DNA of 64,000 bases from Thozetella sp. PMI_491 (taxonomy: Eukaryota > Ascomycota > Sordariomycetes > Chaetosphaeriales > Chaetosphaeriaceae), in the NCBI GenBank assembly GCA_021432635.1, contig MU270022.1, forward strand, positions 1,240,001 through 1,304,000, written 5' to 3'. How positions within the stretch are numbered: the stretch's first letter is position 1; every line of letters starts with the position of its first letter. The position numbers were made by a program, and so were the translations under genes. The notes beneath the pieces are model-generated. The model was not told the origin of the DNA and made no database searches. It was given only the letters and a program-made list of their open reading frames with translations. Below are positions 1-12,300 of the stretch, piece after piece.

Positions 1-1428
1 GCAACATCCTCTACGGCCCTCGTGCTTGGACGGACGATTTCGGGTCTGGGTGCGGCCGGCATCGTCACTGGCTCAACTACCATCATCGCTGCCACTGTTC
101 CTCTGAGTAGACGGACGTTTGTTATTGGGATCTGTATGGGCTGCATATCTCTTGGCCAAGTTTGTGGGCCTCTCATTGGTGGCGTCTTTGTCACCTACGT
201 GAGCTGGAGGTGGTCCTTCTACCTGTGAGTAGCTCTCCAATACACCCGAGCGAAGGCACCCGGGAGATGCCCAGAGACTAAAGATATTAGAACTGTGATA
301 CTCAGCGGCCTTGTTGTTGCTTTCTTCGGACTCTTGGTCCGGCTCCCCGTGACCTATCTCGTCAAGTCCGACCTCAGCTTCTTCCAGAAGATCATGTCGA
401 TCGACCTGATCGGCTTCTTTATATTCGTTGCTGCCTGCGTCAGCTTGCTTCTGGGGTTCGAATATGGCGGCCAAAGGTCATACGGCTGGAACTCACCGAT
501 CACTATCGCGTGTCTCTGCGTGGGTTCCGTGGGGCTCATCGTGCTCGTCGGGTGGTTCGCCTTCAAGGGCGACAGAGCTCTCATCCCGCCGAGAGTGTTG
601 GGGAATCGCATCAACATGGCGATCGGATTGACCACTTTCCTCCAAGGCGGCGGGGTATTTCTAGGTACTTACTGGCTGCCCGTGTGGTTCCAAGGGGTGA
701 AGGAAGCATCAGCGATGGCAAGTGGTGTCATGGTTCTCCCCACCATCGTCTCGCAGTTCATCGCCTCGGTGGCATGCGGGGCGTTGGTACAGAAGACGGG
801 CTATTATCTCCCCGAAGTCGTCGTCGGAAACGCTATGGTGGCCGCTGGAGCAACTCTGATGACGATGATGACGCCCGACACAACCGAAGGAATGTGGATC
901 GGCTTCCAAATTTTAGTTGGTGCCGGTCGTGGACTAGTTATGCAGCTGGTGAGCGAGGCATCCTTGTCCATGTATACACCTTCCCTGCCGCTGACAGTTA
1001 TGGGCTTTGTCGTTTAGCTTGTGACGGCCATCCAAACCAATCTTCCTCCCGAGGATGCTTCTCTGGGTGCGAGCTTTGTCACATTTGCGCAGTACTTCTC
1101 TGGGGCCATCTTCCTGGCGGTGGCTGAGACTGTGTTTACATCTTCTCTCGGCCCTGCTTTGCAGGAACATGCGCCAGGCGTCAATCCCGCGGCCGTAATC
1201 GACGCTGGCTTTACGAATTTCAAGAACTCGGTCCCAGCTTCGGAGCTCCCGGGAGTTCTCCAGGCTTACAACGACTCCATCAATCACGTATTTGTAGGTT
1301 CAGCTCAGGAGACCAGCAGACGCGCTGCTAATTCTATTTTCTAGATTATCCAGCTCGCCTGCAGTGCTGCCGCCCTCTTGTCTGGTCTCTTCGTGGGATG
1401 GAGAAAGGTCACATCAAAAAAAGGCTGA
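1..1428 (+). CDS. MFS exporter, DHA2 (14-TM) type, 3' part
   Basis: Partial gene cut by the window edge; about 413 residues remain and roughly the first 100 are missing. Exons read as <1-224, 291-948, 1018-1293 and 1345-1428; the three introns are GT..AG and all phases join. The early part carries LGRTISGLGAAG and the antiporter motif C (GQVCGPLIGG) of TMS5, typical of drug:H+ antiporters, and many hydrophobic segments follow. The family (TRI12/aflT-like exporters) sits in the plasma membrane and pumps out toxins or metabolites. The short C-terminal tail ends with lysines and glycine. It is followed in tandem by an amidase gene. Substrate cannot be read from sequence. Two introns are multiples of three, but one contains an in-frame stop, so splicing is needed. 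Confidence 0.88.
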
Positions 1429-2582
1429 ACGAGAAAGTGGCGGGGGAAAGGCTTTGAGAGATGCTAGCTGGGTCCACGATACGCCCGGCAGAGTGAGCCC
1501 CCTAGGTCCAAATAATTCCCCTCCCGTTCTGGTGGAGTTAAAGACCGACGCGACGCGGCTCTTTCAGAACTGCGGGGTCCCCGCTATAGAAATTCTTCGC
1601 CCCAAACACGTGGGATACCCAACGTCCAAGTTCCGTGCCCGAGTGATAAAGGACAAGCCATTGCTCTTGACACGGCCATCTTGCCAGCCATTGCCACGCT
1701 TTCTACCTTGTTATTGTTCTCCACGGCTAATGCCCCTGTCACGCGAAGAGCCGTGCTCTTACTGCCCCACTATATCCCCCCACCGGCTATGGAGCTTTCG
1801 GGAGACGGATGCTGGCCGTCGGCTGTCGAAAGCCGTACTCTGTGGCACTGGTTAGGTCGAGAATCGGATGGCCCGATCCGACCACGAAGCCGCTCTATTG
1901 CTTTTATCAATTAATAGCTTCACAATGTCTCTGTGGAGTGCACGCCTTTTAATAGTACCCTGAACATTCTTGCTAGGGGCTTAGCATACCCTCTGTGAGT
2001 TGGATGCCGTTCTACTGGCTATAACGAAACAAGCAGTTGATAAGCTGCTGTACGGAGGTAATTTATCATGAATACTTGTGAATGCTACTACCATGGCAGT
2101 CCTCTGCCCCACTCAACGTTCTCAAATGGGCCAGAAGACGGCAGTGTAAATCCGCACTCACCCTTGCAGATAAGGAATGGGGCTCCGACTCGCTAGATAT
2201 CCAGTGCATCTGTTCCCTGCTCCATCTTATCGCCCCCCAGATTCTCCGATGGCCCCGGGGTACGGTCTTCCTGGGCTACCTATCTTCCCAGGGCTATTGA
2301 TGTCTAATGACTACCTAGCATTGGGCCTAGGCTTCAGGCACTCCGCCAGACAAGGACCCGGCAGGGTGGTTCATGGCCAGCCTTTCCCCGGTTAGACCGC
2401 CATTTCCGGTACTATTGCAGTAGCGTTCTACTTCAGTATGGTATCATCGCCTCGATAGTTCTGGCGATAAGCGGAAGCTATGGCTGCGAGCAGGGTCTAG
2501 ATATACATATAGCTAGGTCCATCCCGCCGGGTCCTGCGAACAGGTGCCTCACGTTTCCGCCAGTATCCAAACTTGCGTCACC
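1429..2582. other. Intergenic, amidase upstream region
   Basis: No coding frame with protein-like composition. A TATA-like stretch (atatacatata, 2501-2511) lies about 70 bp before the amidase start. Nothing else recognised. Confidence 0.5.
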
Positions 2583-4474
2583 ATGAGGCTTTCGGTAACG
2601 ATCATGGGCGCGCTTTCGGCGCAAGCAGCTGCTGCCGTCAGCTGCTCGTACCCGTCACTCTATTCAGCGACTCTCCACGATCTCGCGTCCAGCCTCGAGA
2701 GCGGTTGCTTCACGAGCGTGGATCTCGTCAAGGCCTACGTTGCGCGCATCCAGGAGGTCAACGAGACGATCCGCGCCATGGTCGAACTGAACCCAGATGC
2801 CCTCTCCATCGCGGCTAGTCTGGATGCTGAGCGCAAGAGCGGGGCCACCCGTGGCGTGCTCCACGGCATCCCCATTGTGGTCAAGGATAACATCGCGACC
2901 TACGATCAGATGAACAATACGGCCGGCTCGTACGCCCTTCTGGGAGCCAAGGTGCCTCGCGACAGCGGAGTCGTCGCCAAGCTCAAGGCCGCTGGCGCCA
3001 TCATCCTCGGCAAGTCTAATATGAGCCAGTGGGCTATGTACCGGTCCACCAATGCAACCTCTGGCTGGACAGCCAGGGCGGGACAGAACTACGGCCCATA
3101 CTACCCCTTGATGGATCCATATGTACGTCTCCTTGGCCCCTAGCTCTCTCGGGTCTGAGTTTCTCACTACATGCGCAGGGCTCGTCCAGTGGCTCTGGCG
3201 TTGCCGCAGGAATCGGTCTGGCTTTCGCCGGCCTCGGCACTGAGACGCGCGGAAGTATCCTCACGCCCGCCAGCAAGGGGAACTGCGTTGGTATCAAGCC
3301 CACTGTCGGTCTGACTTCGCGGTATCTTGTCATCCCCCTCACATCCGCTCAAGATACGGTGGGTCCTCTCGCCCGCACTGTCTACGATGCCGCTACCGTG
3401 CTCTCCGTTATGGCCGGCAAAGACCAATACGACAACGACACAGGTGCCATCCCGAACGACGGGGTTCTACCGGACTATATAGCTGCGACCTCTAAGTATC
3501 TTACGCCTAAGGGCGCCAATCTGACTGGTGTGCGCATCGGCGTGCCGCGCAACGCCCTCGAGTCGGACCTATTCTACGGCAGCGTCAATGAGACGCTGGT
3601 GCTGCAGGACTTCGAAAAGGCCCTTGACGTCCTACGGAGCCTTGGGGCCGAGGTCATTGACGCCGCAAACTTCACCCAACAGGCCCACGACACATTGGAC
3701 ATCGGTCTGCGCAGTTCCTTCGTTAGCAATGAGTCTATCAACTGCGGTTCTGGCTTCGTCTCGGGGATGGCGACCTACTTTTCCGAGCTCACCTTCAACC
3801 CCAACAATCTGCATAGTGTCACAGATCTGGCCAACTGGACCCGGCAGGACCCGCGTGAGGACTACCCTGACCGCAACGTGGGTCTGTGGGAGGTTGCCAT
3901 GGGACTCGGCTTCGACCAGAGTGATGCGCGCTCCTGGGCAGCACGACAAGGAAACATTGCTGCTGATGTCGCGGGAGGCGTGACAGGCATCTGCCGGCAG
4001 CTCAACCTCTCAGCTGTGGTGATCCCGACCGAGTATGCTCCGACGTGGGCGTCCTCTCCTGGCCTGCCAGCGATCTCGGTGCCTATGGGAGCATACCCCG
4101 ACGACGTGCCGATCCTGAATGGTTCCCGCGAACTAATCTCGGTCGCGCCACGGATCCCGTACGGCCTCAGTTTTCTCGGCCAGAAGTGGTCGGAGGCGGA
4201 GCTGATTGCCATCGCGGCCGCATTCGAGAACGCGACTAATTTCCGCGGCTCGTATGTACCCGGGCCTAATGCTACGATGCCTACCATTGACCTTGCGGAT
4301 GTCGTGAGCGGCAACGCCTCGTCTACTTCGACGTCAACCGGCACTAAGCCGACGAGCTCATCGAGCACCGTCCCGACGTCAGCTGCGACGCGTTCTGCAG
4401 GTTTTACAGTGGCATCACTCGCTACGCTCTTTACTACAGTCCTGGCGCTGTGCCGAGGTTATATAGTCTGCTAG
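2583..4474 (+). CDS. Secreted, probably GPI-anchored amidase (amidase signature family)
   Basis: Two exons, 2583-3122 and 3179-4474, give 611 residues. I chose the ATG at 2583 rather than the upstream in-frame one (2544) because it starts directly with a signal peptide (MRLSVTIMGALSAQAAAAV). Amidase-signature enzymes hydrolyse amide bonds with a Ser-cisSer-Lys triad, and all three are present: Lys101 (IVVKDN), Ser182 in GSSSGSG, created exactly at the exon junction, and Ser206 in TETRGSI. The last ~60 residues are Ser/Thr-rich and end in a hydrophobic stretch, as in GPI-anchored wall or membrane proteins. It is convergent with the metallo-beta-lactamase gene and downstream of the exporter, which suggests extracellular cleavage of an amide compound. 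The substrate is unknown. Confidence 0.92.
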
Positions 4475-4708
4475 TTACCGGTACCTATCTGTTGCAATCA
4501 TGGGAACTTGAGGTTAGCCAGTATATTCTTGCACTGGCACCTCAGCTTGTGTCAAGCAATACACCCCGGAATCAATGGTCCATCCAATTGCATGACGCGA
4601 AAGTGCCATCGTACCTCTACCGAGGCTCCATAGATGGTCGTAACGTCTTGTAAAACCTCTTGGGCTCCTCTCTGGGCTGAAATCTTCTGTGCCTTACATG
4701 ATAATAAC

Positions 4709-5903
4709 TCATACAGAAGAGGTAGCGCCCAAAGTTAAGTCCGCCAAGAAATTCCACAGGGCTTTCTCTCGCCAGCCCTTCTCCTTCCAGCCATTCGCCG
4801 GCAGAGGAAAGAAATCCACAGTCTCCGTGATCGCCATGTCGTGGGCGAAGACGAAGAACACGTCGCTCTGAGCATCGGCCTCCTGTGCATCCTTGATCGT
4901 CTGCATCGTCTGGGCCATGTCTTCGGCGAAGGCAGGGTCAAAAAAGGGCTGGTCTATGCGGCGCCCTCGCTTGATATTCAATTGTTGGAAGGTAGCGCCA
5001 CCAGGGCAAACAGGGACGCGGGACCGGATGGAATCAGGTAGAGCAAACTGCACCTCCGCCGGGATTTGGAGATGCGGAGAGGGGCGAATCTCTCCTCCGT
5101 GGTGGCATAAGTCGCCGCCCATGAAAATGAACGTGTCCGGGTTGGTTGTAGTTCGCGCGAGGCCTGCAAGGTGCCCTGTGGTGTGGCCTGGCGCATCGAG
5201 CAGAAAGAAGGAGCCATCGCCGAAAAAGTCGTGGGCGCGAAAGGCGCCGGCCTTCAGCGCCGGGCTCTCCGCTGCAAAGTCAATCTCCCGTACCGGCCGG
5301 CCCCTAGAGCACAGGGTTAATAGGGTCTCAGCTCTGTGACAGGCATGGAACAACGCACTCGAGATACTCCTCGGGTAGTGGCGAATCTGGGTTAGTGGGG
5401 TAGCCGGGGAGATATTTCTGCTTGAGCCCAGGCCCAATAACTAACTCGACTGAAGTTGGAAAAGTCGTAATGTCGCCGATGTGGTCCCAGTGATGATGGC
5501 TAGAGAGGTCCGTCAGCCAGCAGTGGGCTCGTGAGAGGTGCAGCTAGAGGACATGCCTCCAAATAACACTACCGATCTCGGCAAGATCCATCCCATTCTC
5601 CTTAAGAACATCCGAAACGTGCTTCGAGGTCTCAACTTTTACTCCAAACTTGGTGAGCATGTTGAGCAAGAAGGGTGGGTAAGAGTCCATCGGTGGTATG
5701 GAGAGATCGAAGAGCACTTTCTGCCCCTTTGAGCTCTGGATGAGAAAGGACCAAGAACCGAGTGGAGGCAGCTGGTCAAAGCCGTCGACATCTGGCACTA
5801 CCACAACGCCGGCTGGAAATCCGGTGATGCGGACCGTGGAGTCGATGATATGCACCTGGGCGACAGCCCCGGATGGGACATCGAATAGGGTCTTGGACGC
5901 CAT
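4709..5903 (-). CDS. Metallo-beta-lactamase-fold hydrolase
   Basis: Three exons, 5903-5557, 5499-5368 and 5303-4709, give 357 residues. Intron 1 appears to be GC..AG; removing it creates Ser-His-His-His-Trp-Asp-His, the HxHxDH zinc motif (His117, His119, Asp121, His122). The rest of the site is visible: DAPGHTTGH (third-metal His), FMGGDL (bridging Asp) and FAHD (final His). The family hydrolyses lactones, lactams, thioesters or phosphoesters. The start at 5903 (MASKTLFDVPSG) is preferred over an in-frame ATG 42 nt upstream. No signal peptide, so probably cytosolic. Convergent with an amidase and next to transporters; in Fusarium, loci that open benzoxazolinone lactams also contain an MBL-fold enzyme. 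That link is inference. Confidence 0.9.
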
Positions 5904-6442
5904 GTATAGCGCCTGCGAGCAATATTTGGCCTCAAAGGATAGCAAACTAAGAGCAGAGCGGGGCGAAGGGCTGGTCCCCGTTTTATCGCTCGACCTTCTA
6001 CTTCGACGCTTGGTTTGTCAGCACGCCATAGGCTCTGATCAAGCTGTCGGGGCGGTACGCTAGGGGGGTGTAAGCGTAAGCCAATGGCACCTATGAGCGT
6101 CATTTTTCGCCGGCTTCTCGCAACTACATTACCAAAGGCGGATGTGATAAGAAGACCTATTTGCTGCTTCCCAACAGGGCATCAATTTCCATCAGTGAGA
6201 TACCTATCTTAGTTGGGTAACAGGGCAGGTCTTACTCAGCCCAGCAGGTGTGGTTAGGACTATGGTAATGCCACTTGTGCCATATTTGTTATAGTTCGTT
6301 GCTGAATTCTTTTACTATTAAATTGTGACTAACAAAGCTTCACGATTATGCTCGAGCAAGCCTCACGGATGCTCCCCATGTACTGAGTCTGTGTCTCCTC
6401 GGAGCCCCTATCATTTGAGTCTTATATATGCATTGTCCTAGC
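5904..6442. other. Intergenic, upstream of MBL-fold gene
   Basis: About 540 bp between two minus-strand genes; no coding signal. It must hold the promoter of the hydrolase gene. Confidence 0.45.
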
Positions 6443-8215
6443 CTATATCTTGCCCTCGCGCTCCGCCCAGGCATCACACTGCTTCTTCGCCTTCTCCACG
6501 TCCACACAGCAGATGAGTCCGATTCCCACGACTGTCAGCGCCAAGGAGAAGGGGAACCCGGTCCAGGTACTGCCGGTCCTGTCGATGATGACGCCCGAAA
6601 TGATGGGCCCAATCCAGGCAGTCGATTTGTTGACTAGCGCATACAAGGCGAAGAAGGCATACTCCTTGCCGCGGGGGATGACATCCGACAGCATAGTCGC
6701 CGAGCAGGCCATAAAGGGAGCGGCGAATGCACACGCAATAGAGGACCACGTCCAGACCTCCCACACATTATGGAGGCCAAACGCCGTAGTACCGATGCCA
6801 ATGCACCCTGTCTCTTGTTAGCGATCCAGATTGGCCAACCAGGCTCAAGAGGTTGCGAGAATTATGCACGTACCCCACACAGCTAGAATGATCATCACAG
6901 CGCCCGTAGCTAAGACGACGGTCTTGGTGGCAAGCTTAAAATGCCTTTGGACCAGCCAGATGATTGCGATACCGACGGCGTTAGAGATGCCCTGCGTAAT
7001 GTATAGCTCCGTCGAGACAGTAGTGCTGTAAGACACGATCGAGTACTGGCACAAGCCGAACAGCTGCGTCGTGGTTGCCCATCCATCCGACGCGAGGAAG
7101 TAGCCGAGGAGATAGATCCAGGTGTGGCGCAGGGACCCGATGCGCTTCAGGATGCCCCAGTAGGACTTAACCCCGACCGACCAGTAGCTCTCACCTGCGG
7201 GCAACGGGAGCGAGCGCGGTTTCTCGAAGAAGAACCACGGGCTCGCACAGAGGATCCAGAAGCCGGTGGCGACGCCGACAATGACCACAGCTGCCTTGGT
7301 GTTGTTCTCATCCGAATCGTTCGCGTGAAGCCCAAAGGCAACGCCGAGGGCGATTAGCAGCGTGATCGTGTATCCGACGCTCATGCAGCCAAAGGCGACG
7401 TTGCTGAGCTTGTTGCGCTGAAGCATCAGGCCGCGTTCCTTCTGGCTGTCGCTGATCTCGCCAGCCGAATAAGCGCGCTTGATTTCTAACGACTCGGGTG
7501 TGTTTCGGGCCAGCACCGGAAGGGCTGGGGTCCAAAAAGCCTGGCAGATATTGTACGAAAAGCTGCTTAGAATGTACAAGGCGACGGCACCTTGGAACTG
7601 GGAACCGTTCTTGAGGCCGAGAAAGCCAAACTGGGTCGCCCAACAGACGATAGTCGCGGTCCAGAGGATCCATTTGCGCCACGGACCGTAGTCGCACATG
7701 GAGCCAAAGCAGAGCAGACACACGCCTTGCAAGGCGAATATCAGGCCGTTGCATATCAGCACGAGTGAGTTTATGTTCACATTACCAGCGCCAAATTTGA
7801 CTAGGCAAGGAGCGTTGGAGTCGCTGCAATCCTGGCTAGGATCGTTCCCGTTGAAACCGGCTTGGCTGAGAAGTGACTGGAAGACTGAGTGGGAAACGAT
7901 GTTAGCGCCATTGTGTCACCAATATTACATTTACACTCGAGTCGACGGCAAGAGAGGAAGCGTACTCAGGGGTGCATAGCTCAGCGTGCCGGCAGAGTTG
8001 TTGCCAAAGTAGTAGCCATACCAGGCCCAAAGTTCGAGGCGGCTAGTGACAGGCTCGTCATTGGCGGGTGTGAGAGACTCGGCCTTGGAGACGTCGACAA
8101 TGTCGGTCTGCGACGCTTGCTTCTCCTTGGCGTCGCCGAGGTCTTTGGAGAGGCGAGCCGTGAGCTCCAGGTCGGCCACGGCAGCATCCGCGCCGAGGAT
8201 TCCAGGTCCTGACAT
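6443..8215 (-). CDS. Atg22-like vacuolar amino-acid effluxer (MFS superfamily)
   Basis: Exons 8215-7966, 7884-6874 and 6807-6443 give 541 residues; both introns (81 and 66 nt) are GT..AG. The N-terminal ~70 residues are hydrophilic, then WAWYGYYFGNNSAG opens the membrane part, an arrangement seen in Atg22-like proteins. About 11-12 hydrophobic segments follow, and a long loop contains the SAGEISDSQKERG stretch between early helices. Atg22 proteins export amino acids from the vacuole after autophagy, but filamentous fungi carry many paralogues with unknown cargo. The start at 8215 (MSGPGILG) is chosen over an upstream in-frame ATG whose leader looks untranslated. Divergent from the ABC exporter gene, so the two may share a promoter. 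Confidence 0.86.
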
Positions 8216-9308
8216 GGTAGCAAGAAGGGGCCGATGTTGCTTCTGCTGCTGCAGAGGGTCGTGGTTAACACAGAGGCGGCTCGCGAATGTTGCACGGCCG
8301 TCCAGGATATATACTAGACTTAACCCTGCGCGTGCGCCAGCTATCAACGTCGGTCCCTGCTTATCTCGGACCGCTAGAGAATGGCGATTGCGAGCTAAGA
8401 AATGACGAAGCGACCCAGCAGCATGGGAAGGAGAAACAAGACGCGGGGGCCTGGAGACGGGGCGGAAATAGGAGGTCCTACACCCGACGGCTTAGGTCCC
8501 ACTTAGAAGTTTTCAGTGCACGACAAGCGCATTTTGGCTTTACATACGCCCCGCCGCCGCTACTTTTTGCCGGATAACTGATACTCGACGTGATTCCACT
8601 GGCCTCTTTACTACGAAACTAATGTGGTGTGGCCCTGTTTGCGCGCAATAGTAGTAGCCTTGAGAGCAGCATTGCCTCTGCCTGCGTTATCTTTCACTCC
8701 AAGGCGCCTAGGTCGACCGGATCGGGGACGCTTGACCTTCAGAGGGCTCTCAGAACCTCTGATGGGGTGATAATAATACGGGACTAGAAACTAGGGGGTT
8801 GCCAGTACCCGCAAGGCCGCTAAACCGAATGCGGTGTGCACAAGCGCATGTTGTCCGGCACTGCACTCGATCTTGTCTGGTTCTCGCCCTAATTTAGTAC
8901 CTGCATGGATAACGGCGGATGGAGCCCTTTGGTCTGGTTCAAGCCCGACGATTGGGTGCGAGGTTGGCTATCACCAGTCGCAAGTTCGTCTCCTCCCTTT
9001 TCGGTACCAGCACTCAATGATGAAGTGCCGCCCCTCCTACCTCGTCTGGATGGCTGCATGCCGAACAGAGAGAGTCCACTTGTTGTAAGCTGATCGCAGT
9101 GCTAGGTGCTAACTTTAGCCGCCTTTTTACTCCCTTTGCAGCGCGTGGCCGTCGTCTCATCACGCAATAAAGCTCTGTGTGGCCGAGCTACATCCATCGG
9201 AGATTCTATTTAGGAATCAGTACCGTAATGCCTATGCTCAACCATACTCCACTGCTCTTCTAGATCCACGATCCCGACATCGGGTTTGTGGCTGCAACGG
9301 CGCTGGCC
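8216..9308. promoter_or_regulatory. Divergent intergenic region, Atg22-like / ABCC exporter
   Basis: About 1.1 kb between divergently read transporter genes. Several short frames exist but none could be joined convincingly to the ABC gene. It may contain an unrecognised first exon of that gene; otherwise no recognisable element. Confidence 0.4.
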
Positions 9309-12300
9309 ATGGAAACAGAAAACATCGCCAGGTCAGTTCTCGCCGCGGGTGGAGTGCAGAAACTGAGTGTCTAATACATATGTTCTTATAGGACTGGGTA
9401 CATTGGCCTGACTGGCCTATACACTCTCCTTGTTCTCTGCCGTTTCTCTAAGACCCAATCTCTCAAGTTACCTTTCTTGAGAGCAACCCGCGGCTGGGGC
9501 GGAGTTGTCCTATGTGTAAGTTTGTATTCTTCTAAGCTCTCTGATGCTGTGCTGACTCCTAGTCGTTTCATGCAGCTCATTCCGTTACTGTTGATAGCTA
9601 CCTCGCTCTGGGCACTACAATCTCAACTCCACTTGCGGTCCGGTCTTGGCCTGCACCTTGATGACTATACGCACTTCTCAGCGCTTGCCGGTGCCTTCGC
9701 ATCTCTACTGGCTGCATTGTCCAACTTCTCCAGCATCCTGCAGCTGATATACGATGCCTCGTCCTGTCTGAGTTGGACCCTTGCCTACCCTCTAGTGCAC
9801 ACCGGGCCTCCAGAAGTGGCTGTCGTTATTCCAATCCTCTATCTCCTCCATGGAGCCGCATTGCTGGCAGGTGCTGGCGAAAACGCCTATCTCGATAGAA
9901 GTACTGGAGTTCACCCTTTAACTGGACACATCTCCTTCCTGTCTCGTGTGACTCTCTCATGGCTGAGTCCGCTTCTGGAGCAGTCCATGTCCGGCACCCT
10001 CGACGTTGGAGATATGTGGGAACTTGATGAGCAGCAGAACGTACGTCGCTTCCTGGGTGAAGCCGAGAATGAGTCATCCCTGCATTCGGTACAACCTAAG
10101 AAGCCACTACCAACAAACATCTTACGACTGCTGCTACGAGACTATACCCCGTTGATGCTCGGTAGCGTGTCCCTCGAGATCGGGTATCTATTTTTGGCGA
10201 TCGCGCAGCCGTTTCTAGTGCGAGCACTTATTGAGCAGCGGAGTCCCTCCATTGTGGTCTCACTGTTTGTCTCCGGCATATTCTTGGGCATCTTCTACTA
10301 TCATGCACTGATGCTTGTTCGACTGGTCGGCATGCGGCTGCGCTCGGCCCTGACGGCTCGAGTGTGCGACAAGGGCATGTTGGCCGCTGGTTCTATAGGT
10401 ACCTCTGGCGTTGAGCCATCCGTCCTCAGCGAGGTTGACCTGGTCAATATCTTTCGAATGGTCGAGGTCGTCAACGAGCTCTGGGTCATGCCCTTGCACA
10501 CCATGCTTAGCCTGAGTGCCTTGGCGTACATCCTAGGATGGCAGAGCGTCCTAGCAGGGCTGACTGCTGCGGTATGTTCAGGCCCATTGCTGCCTTCTCT
10601 GTCTATCAGTATCTAACTTCCTCTTGCGTGTAATGTAGCTGCTCATCGTGCCCCTTTTGATCTTGGTTGTCAATATCATGGCCGGTCGCATCGCATTGCT
10701 TATGGCAGCAAAGGACCAGAGGGTGTCACTGGTGCGAGAGGTGCTGGCAGGTGTCAAGCATGTGAAGCTTTATGGGTGGCAAGCGATATTTGAGCGCAAG
10801 ATCGACGAGATGCGAGCACTAGAGCTGAAGGCTCTCGGGCGCGTTGCATTCTCTAACCTCTCCTCTAACGCCCTCTCAAGCTTGATACCCACCATCATGG
10901 TATCGGTATCATTTGGTGCCCACATCATCCTCACCGGCAGTCTCACTAGCTCTGTCATCTTTCCCTCATTAATCCTGTTCAACGGAGTGTCTCGGTGGAT
11001 GGAGCAGCTTCCACGCACTGCCATGACATGGAAAACCGGAGTAGTCTCCTATCAAAGGGTGCAGGAGTTCCTCACGACGAACTTCCACGATCAAAGCCTC
11101 GGCCCTAGTTCTATGCATGAAGCGATCGACCTGGCAGAGTTTTTCATGATGGGCCTTGCTATAAACGTGCCGGAAGCCGACGGTCGAGCAGGACCGGATA
11201 AAACACTACTCAGGGATGTTGACTTTCACGCGGTGCTAGGAAATCTGACCATCATCACCGGCCCAGTCGGCTCAGGAAAGACAACTTTGCTGCGCACCAT
11301 AGTCGGAGAGATCCAACCCAGAGGTGGAATGGTTCAAGCTTCAGGACGTCTAGCATACTCAAGCCAACGCCCCTTTCTCATCAATGGAAGCATCCGTGAA
11401 AACATTCTGTTTGGGCTACCCTTTGACGCATTGTGGTATCAGAAGGTTCTCGACTCCGTGTGTCTAAGCCCTGATCTGGCCTTGCTCCCGGATGGAGATA
11501 CCACGGTACTTGGAGGTATGGGTGCGACCTTATCTGGGGGGCAGCAGAGCCGCGTGGTACTCGCCCGAGCTGTATACTCGAGGCGCCCCCTAGTCGTTCT
11601 AGATGATCCTCTCGCCGCTATGGATCCTTCTGTCCAGCGCCAACTTGTCAAAAACGTCCTCGGCACCAACGGCATTCTGAAAGATTGCACCCGCATCGTC
11701 GTCACATCCAACCAAGCCCTCATTCAGCAAGCCAGTGCCATCTACGCTATCGAGAACGGCACTCTTGAGATGCTTCCAGCATCTCTTACAGAAGCAGGCT
11801 ATGAAGAAGTGGCTTTTAAGTCTACCACCACAGTGGTTACAGAGCTCGAACACGTTGGTCTGGACTTACCGTCTTACGGAACCTTAAAGTCCTCCACCAT
11901 TCCATTAGTTAAGACACGAAGTATAGAGGAGCCAGAGCGAGATATCGAATCAACACCGCTGCTTAAATCAACGCAGTCAAAGGATGGGAGATCCTCCCCC
12001 ACAGGTGGAGGCGTCGCTTTCTCTACATATCTCACATACTTGTCGTGTGCTAAGCTATGGGGCTGGCCCCTCGTGCTAGGTCTTGCGGCATCGTGCACTC
12101 TTCTGGAGATACGGAGCGTCTATTACCTGCAAGAGGTCGGCGAGGAGTTCGAAACTACTGGCCACTCTGCTAAACTCTATTTTTATATCCTATGTCGCGT
12201 GATAGGGTCCGCCTTCATCGGACTCTTCGTACTAGCAGGCTACTTTGGCTGCCTCATTCCCACAAGCCGTGAACTGCACGACAAGCTCACCCGGGGCGTT

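Noticed and set aside
2664-4368. Long antisense frames across the amidase gene
   Set aside because: Shadows of a GC-rich coding region; the sense strand carries a complete catalytic triad.
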